DNA of 64,000 bases from Cyanophora paradoxa (lineage: Eukaryota > Glaucocystophyceae > Cyanophorales > Cyanophoraceae), in NCBI GenBank assembly GCA_004431415.1, contig QPMI01000049.1:124001-188000 (forward strand), read 5' to 3'. How positions within the stretch are numbered: the first letter of the stretch is position 1; each line of letters opens with the position of its first letter. Under the pieces are notes generated by a model. The model ran no database searches. It had not been told where the DNA came from and was given only the letters and a program-made list of their open reading frames with translations. The position numbers were made by a program, and so were the translations under genes. Shown in pieces: positions 20,860-32,395 of this stretch.

Positions 20860-22980
20860 TTACTTGCCCTTGGAGGCCTTCTGCTTGAGGGAGCCTTCCC
20901 GGTCCTTCTTGGTGAGGCGGATGGAGAGGGGGGTCACCTCGACGAGCTCGTCGTCGTTGATGTACTCGATCGCGTCGTCTGCGGGCACGCAGTGTCAGCT
21001 AAGCTCGCGGCACCTCGCTTCTTCTAGCTCGGCGCGCGCACCAAGGGACATCTTGAGGGGCTCGGCGAGCTGGATGCCCTCCTCCTTGTTCGAGGAGCGG
21101 ATGTTGTTGACGGCCTTCTTGCGGCACGCGTTGAGCGGCAGGTCGCCCGGGCGCTGGTGCACGCCGATGAGCATCCCCAGGTACACTGCGGGGGGGACAG
21201 GTCAGATCAGATCAGAAGGAATCTGATCGGAGCCGAGCGGACCGTCGATGCCGGGGACGACGAAGAGCTGGCCGCGCTCCTGGCACCTCTCGAGGGCGTA
21301 GGGCGTCGTGGCGCCCGTCTCCATCGAGATCAGGCTCCCCTGCTGCCTCCGCTCGAGGTCGCCGGCGAGCGGCTGGTACGAGTTGAAGAGGCTGTTGAGC
21401 ACGGCCGTGCCGCGCGTCGCCGTGAGGAGCGTGTTGCGGAGGCCGAGGAGGCCGCGGGTGGGCATGATGTAGTGGAGGAAGGTGATGTTCCCCGTGGCGC
21501 CGGCGTGCATGTTGGCCATCTGGCCGCGGCGGCGGCCGAGGAGGTCGACGACGGCGCCGACGTGCTCCTCGGGGACCTCGACGTACACGTCCTCGAAGGG
21601 CTCGTTCATCTCGCCGTCGATCTCGCGGTTGATGACGCGGGGCGCGCCCACCATGAACTCGTACCCCTCGCGCCGCATCGTCTCGATGAGGATGGCGAGG
21701 TGGAGCGAGCCGCGGCCGGAGACGAGGAACGTGTCGGACGACTCGGTCTCCTCGACGCGGAGCGAGACGTTGCGCTCGAGCTCCTTGAAGAGGCGGTCGC
21801 GGACCATGCGCGAGGTGACGAACTTGCCCTCGCGCCCGGCGAAGGGGCTCGTGTTGACGGAGAACTCCATGCGCACGGTCGGCTCCTCGACCTCGATCGG
21901 CTTGAGGAAGTTGGGCGCGTCCCGGTCGCAGAGCGTCTCGCCGATCTGAGAGGGAAAGAGGGCCTCAGCCGAGGCGGGCGAGGGGGGTGCGCCGCGCCCG
22001 AGCTCGGGGCCCCGCGCGCGCGCACCGAGATGTCGTCGATGCCGCAGATGGCGACGATCTCGCCGGCGTCGGCCGAGTCGGCGGTCGTGCGGCCCAGGTT
22101 CTCGAAGACGAAGAGCTCGTTGATCTTGCCCTTCTTGCCCTCCGTCCCCGGCACGCCGTACACGATCTCGCGGCCCTTCGCGATGGTCCCCGAGCGCACG
22201 CGCCTGCCGGAGGAAGCGCGCGCGTCAGCGGGCGGGCGGGCGGGCGGAGTTATAGGCAGAAGAGCAAGCGGGCGGGCGGACCCGATGGCGATGCGGCCCT
22301 TGTGCTCGTCGTAGTCGAGGGAGGTGACCATCATCTGAAGGGGCCCGTCGACGACGACCTTGGGCGCCGGGAGGCCCTTGATCGCCTCGAAGAGGGGCGC
22401 CAGGTCGTCCGCGAGGGCGTCCGGGGCCATGCCGGCCTTGCCCGCGAGGCCAATGCAGTACACTGCGGCGCCGGCGCGGCTCCGCGGTCGGCGGCGCCCG
22501 GCGTGGCTCTGGTCCGGACCCGGGCCCGGGCCCGCGCACCGGTCTCGAAGTCGGCCTGCTCGTCGGTGGCGCCGAGATCCACGAAGAGGTCGAAGGTCGT
22601 GTTGACGACGTGCTCGGGGCGCGACATCGGGCGGTCCACCTTGTTGATCACAAGCACGACCCTGCGGGCCCCCGGCCTCAGCGGCTGCGCACGCGCGAGC
22701 GCGAGGAGCGTGGGCTTCGCGGCGCACTTGAGGTCGAGCTCGAGAGCCTTGCGGAGCACGAAGCGGGTCTGGGGCATGGGGCCCTCGACGGCGTCGACGA
22801 GGAGCAGCACGCCGTCGACCATGTTCAGGATGCGCTCGACCTGCGCGGAACGCAGGTAAGCGAAACGCATAGAGCGAGGCGCGCGTGCGGAGATCGCGGC
22901 CCGTACGCGCCTCGCCGCCGAAGTCAGCGTGCCCGGGTGTGTCGAGGATGTTGATCTTGAGGCCGTCGTAGCGGATGGCG

Positions 22981-23015
<35 letters not shown>

Positions 23016-23581
23016 CTCGAGGGCATTGCTGTCCATGACGCGCTCCTGCATCACCTGCGCGCACGGGCGTGAGGGGGTGGCTGCCCCCGGGCCCAGGGGG
23101 CACTCGCACCTGGTTGTCGCGAAAGACTCGCGACTGCTTCAGCATAGCATCGACAAGGGTGGTCTTGCCGTGGTCGACGTGAGCGATGATGGCGATGTTG
23201 CGCATGCCCTCCTTCGAGACGAGCTTGTCGAGACCTGGTGGAAAAATCGGGGGGCGGGTCAGGCGGGGCGCGTATGACGCGAATTCCAGACTAAAAATGC
23301 TTACCCTCAGCGGCATCAGCGGCGCGTTCGGCAACCGCGCCCTCCGGGGCTTGGCACACCGGGCCGCGCACGCGGACATCGGGCGATCCGAGGAACGTGC
23401 GCTGCGCATCGGTCGCCCGGAAGGGCGAAGCGACTGTAGTGCCGAAAACCTCGCTTTTGAGAGAGACCTGACGCTGCGCGCGCGCCGGACCAACAGTCGA
23501 GCACTTGCCCGAGGCTGTCTGAGCGGCACGGGGGGCGCCTGCCACGAGGGGGGCAGCAGCCACGAAGGCTGCGGGGTTCAT
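20860..23581 (-). CDS. typA: TypA/BipA translational GTPase with plastid-type presequence, 10 exons
   Basis: Ribosome-associated EF-G-like GTPase, here likely in the plastid. The spliced product is 701 aa. Residues 1 to about 95 are a presequence ([20 protein letters not shown]...) with Phe at position 6 and no signal peptide. The GTPase core follows: [20 protein letters not shown] (G1), [11 protein letters not shown] (G2), [14 protein letters not shown] (G3), VINKVDRP (G4). Then come the beta-barrel, EF-G III/V-like domains ([40 protein letters not shown]) and the TypA C-terminus ending [20 protein letters not shown] plus a Lys tail. Exons: 23305-23581, 23110-23234, 22911-23054, 22728-22840, 22540-22661, 22282-22462, 22026-22203, 21243-21945, 21042-21185, 20860-20978 (2106 nt, phases agree). 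Intron 22841-22910 is GC-AG; a GT reading breaks the frame. Confidence 0.95.
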
Positions 23582-23842
23582 ATTGCTGCTGGCAGGGCTG
23601 CGTGAAGGCCTCGGGGCGAACGATGCTTTGTCGGCGATATCGCCGCGAACTGGTACCCCGTTCGGCCGCGTTGCAAGTTGGCCCGCACTGTCACCACGAG
23701 CTCGAGCAAACGCGAGCGCTAGCGCATCCTCCAACGAGCGAGAGGTCGGGGACGCGTTACCGCGCGAGGTCACACGGCGTGGCGCCTGCACCAGTTGACA
23801 GTGTTACGTACCCCGGCTCGTCTGCTCGCCGCAAGAAGCGCA
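23582..23842. promoter_or_regulatory. Divergent promoter region, typA / RING-kinase-UBL
   Basis: 261 bp between opposed ATGs. No core element is recognised. The region also reads open on the minus strand upstream of the typA ATG, but without family features. Confidence 0.4.
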
Positions 23843-26683
23843 ATGAAGCGCAAAGCAACCGGAATAGATAATCAGACGTGCTCTATTTGCCTGGGCCACG
23901 CATTCTGCGACGAGTGCGTTCTCGTTGCTCCGCCCGTGCAGGAGTGTGGCCACACATTCTGCGATGAGTGCATTCTCGCTTTCCCCTCGGTGCGGGGTCC
24001 AGAGCCGCGCTGTCCCGTGTGCTTTGGACACGAGTACGAAATCGAGTCGAGCGAGATCGTTCGCGGAGACGGTGCGCATATGCATTCTCCCTCACGGCGC
24101 GCGCGCGCCGCGCCTGCGTAGATGCACTGGCCGCGTACTCATGATCATGATCATGAGCGCGCGCGCGAACATCGCCAGAGATCGGGCGCGGGACACTGGG
24201 AGCGGTGTACGCAGGGACCTGGGCGCGACGGCAGTACGTGTTGCCGGCGCCGATCGCGCTGAAGGTGATCGAGGCGGCGACGCTCGGAGCGGCGGAGGAA
24301 CGCGCGGGAGTGGAGCGGCGGCTTCGGCGCGAGGTGGCGATCCTAAGGTGCAGCACGCGTACGGATCCGGATACGTAAACGTTAACGTTAACGTTTTATA
24401 TTATTAACGTATACTAGCACTAGTACTAGTTATGCGCGCGTGCGCAACTGGCACGCGCCGGTCATGGCAACAGATTTAAATGGAGACCGCTACCGCTGCG
24501 TGCATCGCGTCGCTTCATACTCTAGATCTGAATCGGAGAGCGCTAGCGCGCGCGCCAGCACGTTGCGGGCCTCTTTCCTGGTGCAGTTCCGTGGCGTTAT
24601 CTGGCACGAGGACGGCGGGGCAACGCTGGTGATGGAGAGGGCGGAAAAGAGTCTGCGGGCGCTGCTAGCAGAGCGGCGGTTGACCTTCGCCGAATGTCTC
24701 GACCTCGGTGCTTTTAGATCTTCTTCGAATTCGCCCCCTCTTTTCCTTGGCACAATGAATTTTACTGATCAGAAACGATCCTGGGTGGGCGCGGCATGCG
24801 CAGGCATGCAGTTGCTGGACGCGCTGGCGCACCTGCACTCGCACAACATCGTCCACCGCAGCGTCAAGCCGAGCAACATCCTTGTGCGTATACGTACCGC
24901 CCCAGGCTTCCTACGTGCAGGAGACTGCGGGTGATAATATTTAATACCAGCGGGCAGGTGTTCCGCAGAAGGAGCGGGCGGCTCGAATTCAAGCTGGCTG
25001 ACTACGGCGTGACGTTCCCGGGCGCCGCGTCGGCGGCGACGGCCGCGTCAATGGCGGGGACGGCTGCCTACGCAGCACCGGAGACGCTGCTGGGCGAGGG
25101 CCCGTGCGCAACGTCTACGTCCTCTATATATCAATCTAGATCTAGAACTGCAGCTGTGCATGTTAGATGCGGCGCTGAAGCCGCCATTGTTGGTTATAGT
25201 GGGCGAAGCGCAGAGCGCACTTTGCGGGGGACGTGTACGGGGCGGCGGTGGTGCTGAACGAGGCTCTGGCGGGGCGGGCGCCCTTCGCCGGCGTGCCGCC
25301 CTTCCAGGTGCGAGCCTGGTCCCCGGCAAGCTTAAGCTTTAACCGCCCCTTCTCAGGCGGGCGCGGCAGGTCCTGCGGCGGGCGACGGCGGGCCAGCGAC
25401 CTGAGCTCGCGACCGAGGGTGCACCCGTGCACGTGGCCGCCATGCAAATGCGGGCTCCGATCCGGATCCGGACTCACGCAGCGCTGCAGCGGTGCCGGCG
25501 GCGGTACATGCACTGCTGAAGCGGATGTGGGCGGCGGAGGCGGCAGTGCGGCCGTCTGCTGAGGAGGCACGCAGCGCACTCTTGACGATAATTTCTTCTC
25601 CAACCGCGATTTCTTCCGACCAGGTTTGAGAATTTATATTCATTATTCGAAGAATTAAAATGTATGATTATCCACTTATATATTTCACTTTCGCAATACG
25701 CAGCTTCGAAGATTCTTCGCACGGCTGTTCATCCGCTTTCAGGAAAGCGGGACTGTGCTAGAATACCTGTTTTCCAATCGCATCAACGTGAAAGCGGCGG
25801 CTCAACACGGGAAAGCAACCTTTTTCCCGAACGAGTGGAGCGCATTCAAGGCGGCGCTCTTCCACTTCACTCGTACTGACTTGTACCCATCGGAGCACGA
25901 GAAGCCGTTCGTCAAGTCCGTCGATGAGAAGGAATCGGGCGTAACCTCTCTCCATTGGCGGTCGCTTCGGCAGCTTGCGCACGGACGCAGGGTCCTCAAT
26001 TTCCGCGCCCGCACATCCTCTAACGGCGACTGGATCGACCTCACCCGCCCCAACCCCAACATCCGGCTTCAGTGCGCGTGGACCCAATCTAGATAATATT
26101 GAGAGGGCATCGCTCTCTATAAACCTTCGCTGACATTCCGCGCGCACGGAGCAGGGAGGGCGGTGTGCTCATCGTCGACGCGGTGCTTGAGCGGGAGCCC
26201 CCAAGCTTGATGCTCATCACAGTCAAGTCCTTGGGCGGTGACCCTGTCTGCATTAAATTATTATTTACTGTGTTAAACGTTCGTTCTCTGGGAAGACTTA
26301 AAATCTGCACGTATACGTACACGTGTACATATATTGTACTTATACACATTATATATACACGACTGGAGTTGACTTGTGCATTAGAGACGGAAGTCGTAAT
26401 AGTCGCCCACCCCGACTTGCTCTTGGAAGAATTCAAGGACATGTATCAAGATCGTACGGGAGTGCTTCCCGGTGAGCTCGTGTCGAAGTTATCTTCAACT
26501 ACATATTTTGCTTATAATTACGACTCACGCCTCGATCGCGAGCTTTCAGACCAGCAGCGCATGGTATCGCAACAGCGCATTCTCGAAGATGGGAAGACTT
26601 TTCGGCATTATGGGATCCAGGAAGACATCACAATCAATGTAGTTCTTAAACTCCGAGGGGATTGGTGCGTGGACAATCATTGA
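23843..26683 (+). CDS. RING finger - protein kinase (HRD Asp lost) - ubiquitin-like fusion, 12 exons
   Basis: The spliced product is 560 aa. The RING is at residues 13-60 (C13, C16, C35, H37, C40, C43, C57, C60). The kinase domain spans about 77-345: glycine loop GRGTLGAVY (79-87), Lys105 in IALKV, catalytic loop HRSVKPSNIL with Ser202 where the catalytic Asp is expected, DYG at 224-226, APE at 249-251, and WAAEAAVRPSAEEA near the end. Residues about 351-478 are unassigned. A ubiquitin-like domain fills 479-553 (MLITVKSLGGETEVVIVAHP, QDRTGVLPDQQRM, LEDGKTFRHYGIQEDITINV then VLKLRG) and ends LRGDW, not LRGG. Exons: 23843-24071, 24179-24347, 24559-24707, 24804-24883, 24958-25103, 25214-25307, 25370-25418, 25490-25623, 25743-26071, 26155-26237, 26385-26471, 26550-26683 (1683 nt). 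If the intron at 25624 is not spliced, a stop at 25627 would end a 351-aa RING-kinase. Plant KEG is a known RING-kinase relative. Confidence 0.82.
24348..24558. other. Palindrome-rich intron of the RING-kinase gene
   Basis: This 211-nt intron holds repeated AACGTT palindromes (about 24377-24400) and ACTAGT palindromes (about 24415-24430). Its AT content is far above its surroundings. Confidence 0.6.
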
Positions 26684-27090
26684 ATATCTGGTTGATCTTA
26701 TTGTAATTGAGAGTCGAGGCCGCGGGCATGTTGACTCGAGCACTTTTTCGTAGATTGATCATGCATATGATCTCCTGGTGGACCTTGATCAACCATCCAT
26801 TTTCCTCAGCTGTGTCTTTCCTATGTATAATTCTTTCCGCTTGTATACGCGTGCGGTGTCCAATACGGACTACTACAAGAGCAGCCCGGCGGCCCGGCGG
26901 CCGCGAGACTCTGAGATCGCCCGGCGGCCTTCGAATTCGTATTCAAACTACTCATGATCATGTATCACGGTATAATATTACGTATACTATTTAGTCGCCT
27001 CGAGCTAGCGCTAGCGCTCAGCCAGCGGCTTGAGCCTCTAGACTCAGCCATCGTCTCGCGCCGGCTGTTGACTAAGCTAGCTATTGATCA
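26684..27090. other. Intergenic region between convergent genes
   Basis: 407 bp between the stop codons of the RING-kinase-UBL gene and the ABC gene. It contains TGATCATGCATATGATC (about 26757), CATGATCATG (about 26954) and AGCTAGCGCTAGCGCT (27004 on). No gene is seen. Confidence 0.45.
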
Positions 27091-30000
27091 CTAACTAGTC
27101 GCGGCCTGAGCCTCTAGATCCAGTTGGGCCTGGACTGTCGGGTCGATGACGTCGACGGCCGGCGCCGCCGCGTGCGGGAGGGCCCCCGAAGACTCGGGCT
27201 CGGGCTCCAGATCCGTAGGCTCGAGGCCCGGGTCCATAACCACGACGGCCGCAGCTGCAGGTTCGGGGGGCTTCGGCCCGTCCGCCTGCGCCGACGCCGG
27301 CGCCGCAGACGGCTCCTCGCGATCGGCCACCGCCGCCGCAGCCGCAGCGGCAGCAGCGGCCGCGCGCGCCTCCTCTTCGGCCCTCCGCCGCGCCGCCGCC
27401 TCCTCCGCGAGAAGCCGGGCGCCTAAAAGAGAGACAGAGAGAGTTAGCTGCGCGTTCGGGCCGGATCGCGGCGCCCCGGCCCGGCCTCACCGGAAATGAA
27501 GGCGGCGACGTGGCCGGCGAGGGCGCCGCCGCGCTGCCACAGGAACGCGGCGCGCTGCGGCGGCCCCAGGCCGAACGCGGCGCGCAGGGCCGCCGCCGGC
27601 AGCCCCCGCGCGTACGCGTTCACCGCCCTGCGCACGCGCCGAACGGGTCGGGCCCGGATAGAGAGCGTGAGGGAGGGGGGTACCGCAGCGGGAGGCGGAG
27701 GATGCGGGCGTCTTCGGCGGCGGCGACGGCGCCCGCCGCGCGGGGCCGCGCCCGCAGAACCGCCGACGCCGAGAGGACCTCGCAGCGCCGCAGGACCGTC
27801 TGGGGAAAACAGGGGTACTGGGTTTCACGGACCGAGGGGAGGGGGTACGGCGACCGGACCTGCCCGCCGATGTCCTCCCGCACGAGGGAGCCCTCCAGGA
27901 CCAGATCCACGTACCCCACTGGCGACCGGAACAGCATTAAAACTGCGAGCCCCGGCGAAGATGAAGCGCAGCGTACCCGGGGCGCTGGAGCCTGCGGGGA
28001 GGAGGGAGTCCCCCCGCTGGAGGCGCTCGACGGCGGCGGCGGCGGCGAGGGCCTCGAGCGCCGGGGCCGGGGCCTCCGCGAAGGGGCCGAAGTGCCGCAG
28101 CGCCGCCGCCACCTGACGAGGAGCGGAAGCTGAAGTCAGAAAAAAAAAGGAAGTCGCGCAGTTGACTGAGCGAACGAACGAACCTCCTGCGGGGTGCGCA
28201 GCGGGCCGAACTCCGCGCCCTCACGCCTGAGGAGGGCCTGCGGGGGGTACGCTTCGTTCAGAAGAGGGGGGGGGGGATCCCGCGAGGGGCCGCGCACCGC
28301 GTAGGCCCCGCCCCGCCGCAGCAGATCCTCCGGCCTGCGGGAAGGAGTGAGGGGGGGTACAGGATTTCAACTCTGGTCAGGGGGTGTACGCGCCGCCCGG
28401 ACTCCACGAGGCGGCCGCCCTCGAGGACGAGGAGGAGGTCGGGGCGGGCCGCCGCCGCCGCCGCCGCCCTTCGCGGCTCATCGGATCAGAGGGGCCGCAG
28501 AGAACCGCGCGCGCGGGACGCGCGCGCGCACCGATGCGTGGCGAAGATCACGGTCGTCTCCTGCCCGAGATTTCAGAATTCGAACTTTCGAATCCGAGCG
28601 GGGAGGGGGGTACCTTGGCAAGGTCCGAGAGGGAGGCCGCCAAGGTACCCTCCGCCTCCGCTTCCATTGCCGAGCCGAACTGGAAGGGGGTACTTCATCA
28701 GAGGGGCGGGGAGGGGTACGGTGATTGTAAATCCCGGACCTCGTCCAGGAGCAGGAGGCGGGGCCGGGCGGCCAGGGCGCGCGCGAGGCCGAGCCGCTGC
28801 CGCCGCGCCGCCGGCAGCGTCCTTGTGTCCACCACCTGCGCAGAGGTGTCGGGGGAACCGCGTTTACTTTCCCTGTCGGCTTTTGCTTACGGTGTCGTAG
28901 CCCAGGGGGAGGGACGAGATCAGGTCCTCGGCCTGCGGACCACTTAGAAACGATCGCTGTACCCCAGGGTGGGGGTTCGACGCGCCTTCGCGAGCCGCGC
29001 GGCCCGCTTCACGTCGTCGAGCGAGGCGCCCGGGGTACCGTAAGCGATGTTGGCTCGGACCTGTACCCTCCCGTCAGGTGGTGATCATGAGGAGAGGGGG
29101 TCATGAGGGGTACGCGCCGTGTCCCGGAAGACGAAAGGGGTACGGTGCACGATGCGGAGGGAGGGAAGGAGCGCTTCGGGGGGTGCGGTTCCTAGGAGGA
29201 CCGACCCGGATTGGGGGGCCCAGGCCCCGGCAATGAGTTGCAGGAGCGCCGACTTGCCTGATCGTGGCGAAGGTCGGCGCGGGGCTTCGTTTGGGCGGGC
29301 CACGAGAGGGGGTACGGCGCACCGGAGCCGGAGGGCCCGAGGACGCAGGCGAGGGAGCCGGGAAGTACGTGGAACGAGACGCGATCGAGGAAGGGGCGCG
29401 CCGAAAAGGTGGGCGCGATGCACGTGAGCTGCGCGAGGGATGAGCAGCGGACCGGGGGGTGCAGGGAGAAACGAATTCGATGCGCACCCTGTGCACGGTA
29501 ACGGGTAGGGGGCCGGCATCCGAGGCCGGCGGAGGGGATGAGCCGGAGGGGGGTACGGGAGTGCGGCGCGGGGGATCCGTAGCGATGCGGAGGAACGCGC
29601 GGACGCGGAGCAGCGGCCCGTTCGCCTTGGAAACCTGCCGGATACCGCATTCGAGCGCCGAAAGGGCTGCCCAAGATAGATTCTCAGCAAGTTTGAAACG
29701 GCGGACCTCCGGAACCGCTGCGGCGACTGCGGAGAGGCTCGCGCCGACGGCGGCGACGCTCAGGTACACCTGAGACAGCTGCGGGGCCGGGGAGCACGTT
29801 ACTCGGGGGGGCAAGGAAGCAAGCAAGCGGGCGGCCCGGGGGTACGCGCGCCTGCGTGACGGAGAGGTACCCCTCGACGACGAGGAGGCCGCAGGCGGCC
29901 AGCACGGCTCCTTGGAGGAAGAGGGAGAGGGAGGACGCGACGGACGAGAAGCGGAGGCCGTTGACGCGCTCGCGGTACTGCGCGATCGATCGCGACGAGC

Positions 30001-32395
30001 CGTTAGTAACGGGCGGCAGTTACAGTTACTAACGGGCGGCCGTTACTAACGGACGCGCCTGTGCGGCGGCGAGGGCGTCGAAGGCATCCGCGAGCCCCGC
30101 GGCGGCGGCTTCGGCGCCGCCGTGCGCCCGAATCGTCCGCGAACCCGCCACGGCCTCCTGCGCGACCGGGCGCCGGATGAAGGGGTCGGAAGCGGAGGGA
30201 GGAGAGCGGAGCGCAGAGGGCGCACGCGGGCGCGGAGGGCGGCGGCGGAGCTGGCGGCGCGCCGCTCCTCGCTCGCCCGCGCGGCGCGCTCGCTGAAGGG
30301 CCGCAGGCACAGCGCCGCCAGCAGCTGCCGGCGCCTCAGAGCCACAGTGGGGGAGGGCGGGGCGGGGGGTACCTGGAGCCCCAGGACGGGCCCCGCGACG
30401 AGGGGATCCGAGGCCACAGAGGCCGCCACCTGCATCACCACAGTCCTGGGCAGAAGCTTAAGCTTCGGCGGCCAGACCAGAGCCGGTGCGCAGAGGGGCC
30501 GGCGGCGGCGCCTCACCCGGCGCCGGAGAGGGCGTTGCAGAGGGCCGCCAGGGGGGACTCCAGGGCCCCAGCGTCGAAAATCGCGTACCCCTCCACGTCC
30601 GCGGGGTCCAGCGACTCGAGCGCCGCGTCGGCGATCGCGAGCACGTGCCGCCCGATGCGCGCCTGTACCCCCGGACGGAACTTCGGAACGGCCGGGGGGA
30701 AGGGAGGGGCACAGGGGACCTGAAGGTCGCGGACGGCGCCAGAGGCGAGGCGTGACTGTACCCCCGTGGAGAGGAGGGAGAGCAAGACGCCGAGAGCGCT
30801 GTACCCCGCCGCCGCGGGACCGAAAGCCACCAGCAGGGCCCGGTCTCCTGCGCAGGCCGCGGGCTCGGTGGGGGGTATGACGAAAGAAGGGGATCAAGCG
30901 TACCCTTGAACGCGGCGTCGATGGTGCGGGAGAAGAGCGCGACGAGGAGGGGTACAGTGAGGTTCGCGAGGAGGAGAGCGCCAATGTAGCCCTGTGACCC
31001 CGTCAGAAAGGGGGGTGGCGGGGGAGAGCGGGGGGGGGGGGGGGGGGGGTACGGCGGACCAGGAACAGGCCGGGCCGGCCGAAGAGAAGCCCCAACAGGC
31101 GAGCGGTGGTCCACGCCAGCCCGGGGGTACCGGAGACACCGGTAACCTGCAAACACGGCGTTCTGCAGCAGCAAGGCGAGCGCATATACCCCCCTCCCCC
31201 TCTCACCTCGCGATCGAGCCAGGCGCCCCAGTGGCGCGCGAGGCGGTCGACGCGGTGGCGGCGGCTGCCCCCGAGGCGCGAGGAGGGGTCCCAGTACCCC
31301 CCGCCGCCCCGCCTCTTTGCGAAGGGAAGGAGGCCAGCCGCCGGCGTGCGGGGAGCGGCGGGCGGCCGCCGGAGCATCGGGGCCAGGCGGCCCAGCGCCG
31401 GCCGCTCCCGGGCCGACAGGAACCAGACGAACGAGCCCGCGAGGGGCCGGCTCGGTCGCTCGCCGTTGAGAACCTCTGCGGGGGAGAATCGGCCCCGGGG
31501 TACGGGAGCGGGGGGCGGGGGTACGGGGGTACGCGCCGAGGAGCGCGGCCACGGGATCGGAAGCCTTCGCGCCCGCCTCGCGGGACGCCGCCAGCGACTC
31601 TGCCGCGGAACGGAGTGAGCGGGGTACAGAGCTCGGATCGATTGCGACTCGAGGCTGTACCCCGGAGGGCCTGGAAGCGGCCGGAGTCGGGCATGCGGCG
31701 GGCCGCGCAGGCGCCGAGGAGGCCGTCGGTGGCCCAGCGCCACTCCGCCGGCGGCTCCGCTGTCCCCAACAGCAGCAGCGCGGCGGCCGCTGCGGGGCGG
31801 AGAGATCAGCGAGAGAAGCGCCGGCGGGGGTGGGAGGGCGGTCGGGGTACCCCGCTCCAGGGGTTCGAGGGAGGCACGGCCGCAGGAGGGGCGGGCGGAG
31901 AGGCGGAGGGAAGAGGGGCCGTCCCCGGGACGAGCCTCGGCGGGGCCACCGGCGCCGCCGTCCTGCGAGAGCGTGAGGGCGAGGCCCGGGGCGCGCGGGC
32001 GGGCGCGGGTCGCGGCGGGCCTCGGGAAGGGGCTGCAGCTCGACGCGGACGGGGAGGGCGCAGGCCGGCCTGGGGCCCACGAGGGACACGTAGCCGTCCT
32101 GCAGCTCGGCCAGCATCTCCGTGGCGAGCTCCATCAGCTGCGGGCCCGGCGGGGCGAACGACCGGAATCAGAGCGCGCAGAGCGGAGCGGAGCCGAGGCG
32201 CGCACCTCGGCCTCGGCGGGAGACGACGCGTCGGGCGCCTCGAAGCTGGTGCGGCGTGAGGCGGCGCGCGCGGGGCGAGGTTTGGGGGGCGGCGCACGTC
32301 AGGGAGAACCAGGGCGCGAGGGCGGGGGCGACCCGAGCCGCGGCCGCCGGCTCCTCCCGCCGCGGCCGCACCCGGACCTCCACCACCTTCGCCAT
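27091..32395 (-). CDS. ABC exporter with C-terminal cNMP-binding-like domain; degenerate NBD signature
   Basis: Start MAKVVEVRVRPRREEPAAAA; the first exons (32395 down, FEAPDASSPAEAE, then LMELATEMLAELQDG) encode an N-terminal extension. Transmembrane segments follow (GYIGALLLANLTVPLLVALF, LVAFGPAAAGYSALGVLLSL), then an ABC-exporter loop (AQEAVAGSRTIRAHGGAEAA). In the nucleotide-binding domain, Walker A GPSGSGKSALL is split by an intron (29258-29322). The signature reads TLPAARRQRLGLARAL where LSGGQ is expected (about 28770-28830), Walker B is LLLLDE, the D-loop region is FGSAME, the H-loop is TTVIFATHR, and LLLVLEGGRLVESG ends the domain. A cyclic-nucleotide-binding-like fold follows (FGPFAEAPAPALEALAAAAA, RGDSLLPAGS, PRAAGAVAAAEDARILRLPL), then an Ala/Glu-rich coiled tail and an acidic C-terminus. 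Many introns begin gtacccc. Most exon edges are not resolved here. A half-transporter of the ABCB type is the likely class. Confidence 0.72.

Noticed and set aside
25627-25629. Stop codon as the end of a 351-aa RING-kinase gene
   Set aside because: Kept only as an alternative. The downstream ORF has no ATG, begins after a good acceptor, and joins in the right phase if CAG|gtttga is a donor.
28400-32000. Reading the ABC locus as two separate transporters
   Set aside because: Only one Walker A and one Walker B site are visible, and the TM, NBD and cNMP parts follow one another on one strand without a convincing internal start.
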